Below, one piece after another: positions 8,229 to 12,318 of a DNA stretch of 12,318 nt. The position numbers were made by a program, and so were the translations under genes. The stretch comes from Verrucomicrobiales bacterium (lineage in GTDB: Bacteria; Verrucomicrobiota; Verrucomicrobiia; Verrucomicrobiales; DEV007). Under the pieces are notes generated by a model, which worked only from the letters and a program-made list of their open reading frames with translations, was not told the origin of the DNA and ran no database searches. The stretch lies in NCBI GenBank assembly GCA_022424805.1, contig JAKMGR010000636.1:1-12318 (forward strand), given 5' to 3'. The first letter of the stretch is position 1, and each line of letters starts with the position of its first letter.

Positions 8229-9305
8229 ATGAGACAACGCATTCTCGTCACCGGTGGCGCCGGATTCATCGGATCAAATTTGGTCCACTATCTTCTCTCC
8301 GACAAAGCGAGTGAATTGCCCGTCGAAGTGGAGCGCGTTGTTACTTACGACAAGCTTACCTACGCGGGAAACCCAGAAAACCTCGCGAGTATTCGCAACG
8401 ACGAACGTCATCGATTCGTCGAAGGGGACATTTGCAACCTCAATCTTTTCTCAAAAATACTCGAAGAAGAGAGCATCGATTCCGTGATGCACCTCGCAGC
8501 TGAATCTCATGTGGATCGCTCTATCCAATCGTCAGCTACGTTCATCGAGACCAACTTTGTCGGAACACACAGCATCCTCGAAGCTTCGCGAACACGATGG
8601 GAGGCTCTGGGACGCGGCGAATCTTTTCGCTTTCTTCACGTCTCGACCGACGAAGTCTACGGCTCGCTGACGATGGATGATCCAGCTTTCTCCGAGACGA
8701 CTGCCTACGCGCCCAATAGTCCCTACTCGGCATCAAAAGCAGCAAGCGATCATCTCGCTCGAGCCTGGTTTCACACCTACGGCATGCCTGTCGTGACGAC
8801 CAATTGTTCCAATAACTACGGCCCCTACCAGTTTCCGGAAAAGCTGATCCCCTTAATGGTATCCAAGGTAAGAAAGGGCGAACGGCTTCCTGTCTACGGA
8901 GATGGTTCGAACATTCGCGACTGGCTTTACGTGGAAGATCACTGTCGTGCACTCGCAGTTGCCTTGCTCAAAGGGACACCCGGCGAAGTCTACAATGTTG
9001 GTGGGAATTGCGAGATGAGAAACCTCGACGTCGTCCACGCCATCATCCGCACGGTCTCGGAACTGGACCCAAATATCGGCGAACTTAATCCCGACGATTG
9101 CATCGCGTTTGTTACAGACCGTTCCGGTCATGATTGGCGATACGCTATCGATTCTTCGAAAATTCAGAAGGATCTGGGCTGGGAACCTCGAGAATCTTTC
9201 GACTCCGGCATTCGAAAAACCGTTCAGTGGTATTTCGATAACGAAGAATGGGTCGAACGCATCGAGGACGGAACCTATCAAGGCAAGCGCCTCGGTCTTA
9301 CCTGA
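8229..9305 (+). CDS. rmlB: dTDP-glucose 4,6-dehydratase
   Basis: This 358-residue short-chain dehydrogenase-type enzyme converts dTDP-glucose to dTDP-4-keto-6-deoxyglucose, the second step toward dTDP-rhamnose and other deoxysugars of surface polysaccharide. The NAD-binding GxxGxxG is at residues 9-15 (GGAGFIG). T140-D141-E142 in 'STDEVYG' and the Y166-x-x-x-K170 pair in 'YSASK' are the expected catalytic residues. 'NNYGPYQFPEKLIPLM' and 'SNIRDWLYVEDHCRA' identify the RmlB type rather than UDP-glucose 4-epimerase. The other rml genes (A, C, D) are not beside it. The start has a weak purine patch (GAGAAG) about 6 nt upstream. The last 8 bp overlap the end of maf on the other strand. Confidence 0.95.
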   Translation: MRQRILVTGGAGFIGSNLVHYLLSDKASELPVEVERVVTYDKLTYAGNPENLASIRNDERHRFVEGDICNLNLFSKILEEESIDSVMHLAAESHVDRSIQSSATFIETNFVGTHSILEASRTRWEALGRGESFRFLHVSTDEVYGSLTMDDPAFSETTAYAPNSPYSASKAASDHLARAWFHTYGMPVVTTNCSNNYGPYQFPEKLIPLMVSKVRKGERLPVYGDGSNIRDWLYVEDHCRALAVALLKGTPGEVYNVGGNCEMRNLDVVHAIIRTVSELDPNIGELNPDDCIAFVTDRSGHDWRYAIDSSKIQKDLGWEPRESFDSGIRKTVQWYFDNEEWVERIEDGTYQGKRLGLT

Positions 9306-9885
9306 GCGTCGGCACGATTCCAAAATCCGATTCGAGGATCTCTGCCACCTTCCTCATCGGCAAGCCGATCACATTGGTCATCGATCCCTCAATTCGATCG
9401 ATGATGAGTTTACCATGCTCCTGCGCGGCATAGGCACCTGCTTTATCCATTGGATTGATTCGCCTGTGATACTCAATCATCTCGGCCTCGGTCAGTAATT
9501 TGAAATGAACGTCCGTCGTCACCGTTTCCAGAACACGTTTTCCCTCTCTACCGTGAAGAATACTGAAGGCCGTGAACACCTGGTGGGATTTTCCATTCAG
9601 CGAAGCCAGCATTTCCGTTGCCTCGTCCCCATCAATCGGCTTGGTCAAAACGCGCTCCCCCAGCAGAACCAGGGTATCCGCCGCGATAACGACCGCATCT
9701 GTATTCGCAGGCGAAACCGCTTCTGCTTTCAACTCCGCATTTTCCTTTGTGAGCTGCCGAATCGGCACGGATACATCTTCGTTCTCTTCGACATCCGGAA
9801 CGATCACCTGAAAGTCATAACCAGCTTCTGTGAGCAAATCCTTTCGACGAGGAGAGCCCGATGCGAGAATCAGTTTCGGCATCAT
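9298..9885 (-). CDS. maf: Maf-family nucleoside triphosphate pyrophosphatase
   Basis: This 195-residue protein of the Maf/HAM1-like fold hydrolyses non-canonical or excess nucleoside triphosphates to monophosphate and pyrophosphate. The N-terminal 'LILASGSPRRKDLL' holds the substrate-binding S9-x-S11-P-R-R signature. 'AADTLV' carries the catalytic D70, and 'KPIDGDEATEML', 'GAYAAQEHG' and 'IEGSMTNVIGLP' are further family blocks. The block pattern fits the dTTP/UTP-type (YhdE-like) subgroup better than the m7GTP type, though this is an impression. The ATG overlaps the stop of the upstream hydrolase gene as ATGA, so the two are probably translationally coupled. A second ATG follows at once (MMPK). 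The 3' end overlaps rmlB by 8 bp, leaving no room for a separate terminator. Confidence 0.95.
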   Translation of the reverse strand: MMPKLILASGSPRRKDLLTEAGYDFQVIVPDVEENEDVSVPIRQLTKENAELKAEAVSPANTDAVVIAADTLVLLGERVLTKPIDGDEATEMLASLNGKSHQVFTAFSILHGREGKRVLETVTTDVHFKLLTEAEMIEYHRRINPMDKAGAYAAQEHGKLIIDRIEGSMTNVIGLPMRKVAEILESDFGIVPTLR

Positions 9886-10715
9886 CGAAATTCCGCCGCG
9901 AAAAATGGGTTGTTACGTTTTTCCTCCCCTACCGAAGTCATCGGACCGTGGCCTGGACAAAGGATGGTTTCGTCAGGAAGCGTGAGAATTTTCTCGCGAT
10001 TGTTCTTCCAGGCATCGGAAAACGACACCATTCCCCCTCCCATCGAGCCAGCGAACATCGCATCGCCAACAACAGCAATCGGCCGCTCCAGCCCCTCAAT
10101 GAAATACGTTGTTCCGCCAACCGAGTGCCCACTCGTGGTATAGGTTTTCACCAATAGATCACCAATCGAAAATTGAGCATCTTCTGAAAAGGTCTCTGTC
10201 CCCGGCCAAGGTTCAAGTTCATTCGAGAACAGGGAAACCTCCTCACAGGTGGACTTCAAACGATCGAGGTCCGCAATGTGATCATTGTGGGTATGGGTAA
10301 GAAAAATACTCTCCACTGAAATCCCCAGTTCCTTCGCCCGATCCGAGAGCAGCGAACTGTCCGTTCCCGTATCGAATGCGGCACCCTTCATCGATGCAGG
10401 ATCCCAGATCAAAAACGCATTCACCCGCATATCGCGGTAGGGCGTGTTAAAAATCTCCACGCCCTCCATCGTCACGGCTCGAGGCCGCCAAACCTTCGAA
10501 GCCGACATCGTCAGAGCCTGAGGATCAAGCTGCAGCGCCTTTGCCACCATCAAAAGAGCAGGTTCGTCACAAAATTCACCACGGCAAAGTCGGTGCAAAA
10601 TATCGCGACTTACACCCGTTTTATCGACCAGTTCGGATTCCGATATGTGCCTTCCTCTCATCGACTTAGCGATGATATCTTCAAAACAATCTTCGATGGA
10701 AATGGAGAGACTCAT
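9882..10715 (-). CDS. HTH-domain / metallo-beta-lactamase-fold hydrolase fusion
   Basis: Counted from the ATG at 10715 this is a 277-residue two-part protein. Residues about 8-70 look like an XRE-type helix-turn-helix: 'SESELVDKTGVSRDILHRLCRGE' then 'PALLMVAKALQLDPQAL', the usual spacing of a Cro/CI domain. Residues about 80-277 are a glyoxalase II-like metallo-beta-lactamase fold with all metal ligands: H141, H143, D145 and H146 in 'THTHNDH', H197 in 'SGHSVGG', D218 in 'VVGDAMF', and H256 in 'CPGHGP'. The 'NNPFF' C-terminus is common in YcbL-like hydrolases. It is probably a thioester or glutathione-type hydrolase, substrate unknown. The frame extends upstream to a TTG at 10742, but the ATG is preferred; neither has a Shine-Dalgarno. 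The end overlaps maf by 4 bp (ATGA). Confidence 0.9.
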   Translation of the reverse strand: MSLSISIEDCFEDIIAKSMRGRHISESELVDKTGVSRDILHRLCRGEFCDEPALLMVAKALQLDPQALTMSASKVWRPRAVTMEGVEIFNTPYRDMRVNAFLIWDPASMKGAAFDTGTDSSLLSDRAKELGISVESIFLTHTHNDHIADLDRLKSTCEEVSLFSNELEPWPGTETFSEDAQFSIGDLLVKTYTTSGHSVGGTTYFIEGLERPIAVVGDAMFAGSMGGGMVSFSDAWKNNREKILTLPDETILCPGHGPMTSVGEEKRNNPFFAAEFR

Positions 10716-10910
10716 AAAAAAAGAACGTAGTGATTTCGGCAAAACTCACACAAAATCGTAAATTTTCTTGTCCCGATTTCCGAAAAATGCGATTCTTAAA
10801 TTGGAGTCTATGTATTTACTATGTCTTCTCCAGCACTACATAAGCTTCCAGCTCCAGAGAAATTCCTGAAAGTGGCGAGGCACATCATAAACTAATAAAA
10901 CATCACTGAT

Positions 10911-11621
10911 ATGAAATTGAACAAACGCAGATGGGAGGGTGCTTTCACCCTCATCGAGCTGCTGATCGTGATTACGATCATCGGCATTCTTGCCAGTACA
11001 GCCATGCCGGCTTACAACGGCATTCAAGAACGCGGAAAGCGGATTAAGGCCGTAAGTAACGTAAAGAACATCATCATTGCCTGCCGTGCTTTCGCAGCGG
11101 ACTGGGACGGACTCTATCCTTCCTTTGACCCAGACGAAGATACTTCAGCGGGAGAAAATGAGGAAGGGTTCGCAACGTCTACAGAAGCTTTCAACGTTCT
11201 CATTCCAGACTACATCGACACAGAGTCGATTTTCTGGACACAAACCAAGGATCCAGATCGCCTCCGTGCTCCTCGTGAGGACGGTGAACTCGAACCTGAA
11301 GAAAACGTTTTCTGTTACGTCACCGGACAAACCGATACCAGCTTCTCCCGTTCTCCGCTCGTTGCGGATGGACTTATGGAAGGAATCGGTAAATACGGCG
11401 AGTTTCACCCCTGGCTCAAGTCGAAAAAAGCCATCGTAGGTTACTGCGGGGGGCATGTTTCGGAAGAGCGCCTTACCTCAGCCGCACCTGGTGCAACAAT
11501 CAGGAGTAAGGACGGACTCGTTGATGACATCTTCGAGAAACGCGCAGTCGACGAAGATGGTGAAGGAAGCAGCGGAGGCTGGCTTGATGTCGATGAGGAC
11601 AACGTCCTCCTTCCTGATTAG
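10911..11621 (+). CDS. Prepilin-like (type IV pilin / GspG-like) protein
   Basis: A 236-residue protein with a type IV prepilin leader: basic residues KRR, then 'GAFTLIELLIVITIIGIL'. Cleavage by a prepilin peptidase is expected after A11, which puts the conserved E16 at position +5; cleavage after G10 is less likely. The hydrophobic helix spans about 12-33, followed by the 'P.YNGIQERGKRIKAVSNVKNI' stretch typical of the pseudopilin stem, then a globular domain. The last 35 or so residues are strongly acidic (ending near DVDEDNVLLPD). The protein would sit in the inner membrane and join a type II secretion or pilus-like filament. No secretion gene lies beside it, so it is an orphan, as is common for prepilin-like genes in Verrucomicrobiota. 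It is monocistronic: divergent from the hydrolase gene across about 195 bp and closed by a strong terminator. No Shine-Dalgarno is seen. Confidence 0.9.
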   Translation: MKLNKRRWEGAFTLIELLIVITIIGILASTAMPAYNGIQERGKRIKAVSNVKNIIIACRAFAADWDGLYPSFDPDEDTSAGENEEGFATSTEAFNVLIPDYIDTESIFWTQTKDPDRLRAPREDGELEPEENVFCYVTGQTDTSFSRSPLVADGLMEGIGKYGEFHPWLKSKKAIVGYCGGHVSEERLTSAAPGATIRSKDGLVDDIFEKRAVDEDGEGSSGGWLDVDEDNVLLPD

Positions 11622-11658
11622 TCCCTGATCAGGTCTTCGAACCTTATTTTACAAAAGC

Positions 11659-11687
11659 CCGGTCAGAGCAATCTGACCGGTTTTTTT
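11659..11687 (+). terminator. Strong intrinsic terminator of the prepilin gene
   Basis: A perfect 9 bp stem, CCGGTCAGA (11659-11667) with TCTGACCGG (11672-11680), closes a GCAA tetraloop of the GNRA class. Seven T residues follow (11681-11687). It lies 38 nt after the prepilin stop codon and is the clearest terminator in the window. Confidence 0.92.
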
Positions 11688-11747
11688 GTGTTTTGAAGAT
11701 TCGTAATAACCGCATTTCTTCCAACCCCAAGAAAGGGGAACGAAGAA

Positions 11748-12318
11748 ATGTTCTTTCCTCAACGCACTGGTTCTCTCTGTCACCTTAGTCTCTGTTTGGG
11801 CCGACCTCACTCACCGCTGGACTTTCAATCATGCTATTGGAACCGCGAATGCAGGAACGGTTATGCCCGACGAAGTATCCGTTCTACCCCCTGCAGTTCG
11901 TGGCCTGGGTGCCAAATTCGATGGAGTGCGAATCGTCTTACCGGGAACAACCAATTAGGTTGAACCCGACGTTACCATCTCGGCTTATATCGATTTGCCC
12001 AACGGATTCATTTCGTCAAAAACCAACCTCACAGTGGAGGTCTGGGCTACGCCAATTGACGGGAGAATCTGGCAGCATCTTTTTGAGTTTGGACGACTCA
12101 ATCATGCAGGTGACGGAGCCGGCGCAGCCGGTGAATGGACGGGCACGGCAGGAGCGACTTCGCCCGGGGGAGCACAATCACAAGACACATTGCTGCTTAC
12201 TCTTTCTCGTGGCACAAATCTCAATCAGCAACGCCAGTCAAACCGACATGACGGCAGCTCCGGAAATCGACTCGATGCCTATACAATTCATGATGGGAAA
12301 AAAGTGAACGCCAATGTG
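11748..12318 (+). pseudogene. Decayed LamG-like surface protein gene, 3' end off the window
   Basis: One frame, read from 11740 to the edge, encodes a signal peptide (LNALVLSVTLVSVWA) followed by a LamG/concanavalin-like domain: 'DLTHRWTFNHA', 'AVRGLGAKFDGVRIVLPG', 'YIDLPNGFISSKTNLTVEVWATP', 'LFEFG' and 'LTLSRGTNL'. This is the pattern of secreted LamG or autotransporter-type proteins of Verrucomicrobiota. Two lesions are visible. An in-frame TAG lies at 11956-11958, between 'LPGTTN' and 'VEPDVTISAYIDLPNG', with the domain continuing in the same frame beyond. The start is also broken: the coding frame has only ACG at 11740, while the ATG at 11748, which has a good GGGG ribosome site 9 nt upstream, is one base out of frame; removing one C at 11757-11758 would give 'MFFLNALVL', a proper signal peptide. 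Sequencing error is an alternative explanation. The C-terminus lies beyond the window. Confidence 0.72.

Noticed and set aside
9505..10143. Plus-strand open frame (212 codons) opposite maf and the hydrolase
   Set aside because: Both minus-strand genes have complete catalytic motifs; the plus frame spans their junction with no recognisable content.
10716..10742. TTG at 10742 as the start of the hydrolase
   Set aside because: The nine extra residues are not part of the HTH and an ATG is available at 10715; neither choice has a ribosome site, so the ATG is preferred.
11956..11958. TAG read as a sense codon (stop-codon recoding)
   Set aside because: tilS and the prepilin gene end naturally with TAG, and the gene has a second lesion at its start, so decay or error is simpler.
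11831..12307. Intact plus-strand open frame of 158 codons over the broken LamG gene
   Set aside because: Its product has no domain pattern, while the overlapping frame encodes a signal peptide and LamG-like blocks despite its TAG. A gene caller might still choose this frame wrongly.

Overview
The window reads as ordinary chromosome from a heterotrophic member of the Verrucomicrobiota. This placement is an inference: there is no rRNA or marker tree here. It rests on secreted lectin-fold and M60 peptidase genes, a stand-alone prepilin whose processing site is A|FTLIEL, a LamG-type surface protein, and an almost complete lack of Shine-Dalgarno sequences.

Layout. A divergent pair of secreted proteins lies at the left: a beta-sandwich protein of DUF1080/LamG type on the minus strand, cut by the window edge, and a 763-residue zinc peptidase of family M60 (832-3123) that resembles animal TCAF proteins over its whole length. 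Next comes a same-strand run of six genes (3284-9305): carA (pyrimidine/arginine precursor), a small tail-anchored FHA protein, purA (AMP synthesis), uppS (lipid carrier for the cell wall), tilS (tRNA-Ile lysidinylation) and rmlB (dTDP-sugar for surface polysaccharide). Gaps are 12-40 bp, except 109 bp before purA, which holds a candidate terminator, a weak promoter and a second hairpin. rmlB converges on a minus-strand pair by an 8 bp overlap. That pair is a metallo-beta-lactamase-fold hydrolase with an N-terminal helix-turn-helix domain, translationally coupled (ATGA) to maf. Divergent from it is a prepilin-like gene (10911-11621) closed by a near-perfect intrinsic terminator. The right end holds a decayed LamG-type gene with an in-frame TAG and a broken start, running off the edge.

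How the parts fit. The central run supplies nucleotides, cell-envelope precursors and tRNA modification, all growth-linked housekeeping. Maf is a house-cleaning pyrophosphatase. The flanks are secreted or surface functions.

I found no mobile element, CRISPR array, tRNA, rRNA or defence island. The items most worth a second look are the bacterial full-length TCAF-like M60 protein, the HTH-MBL fusion coupled to maf, the orphan tail-anchored FHA protein inside a biosynthetic run, and the broken LamG gene.
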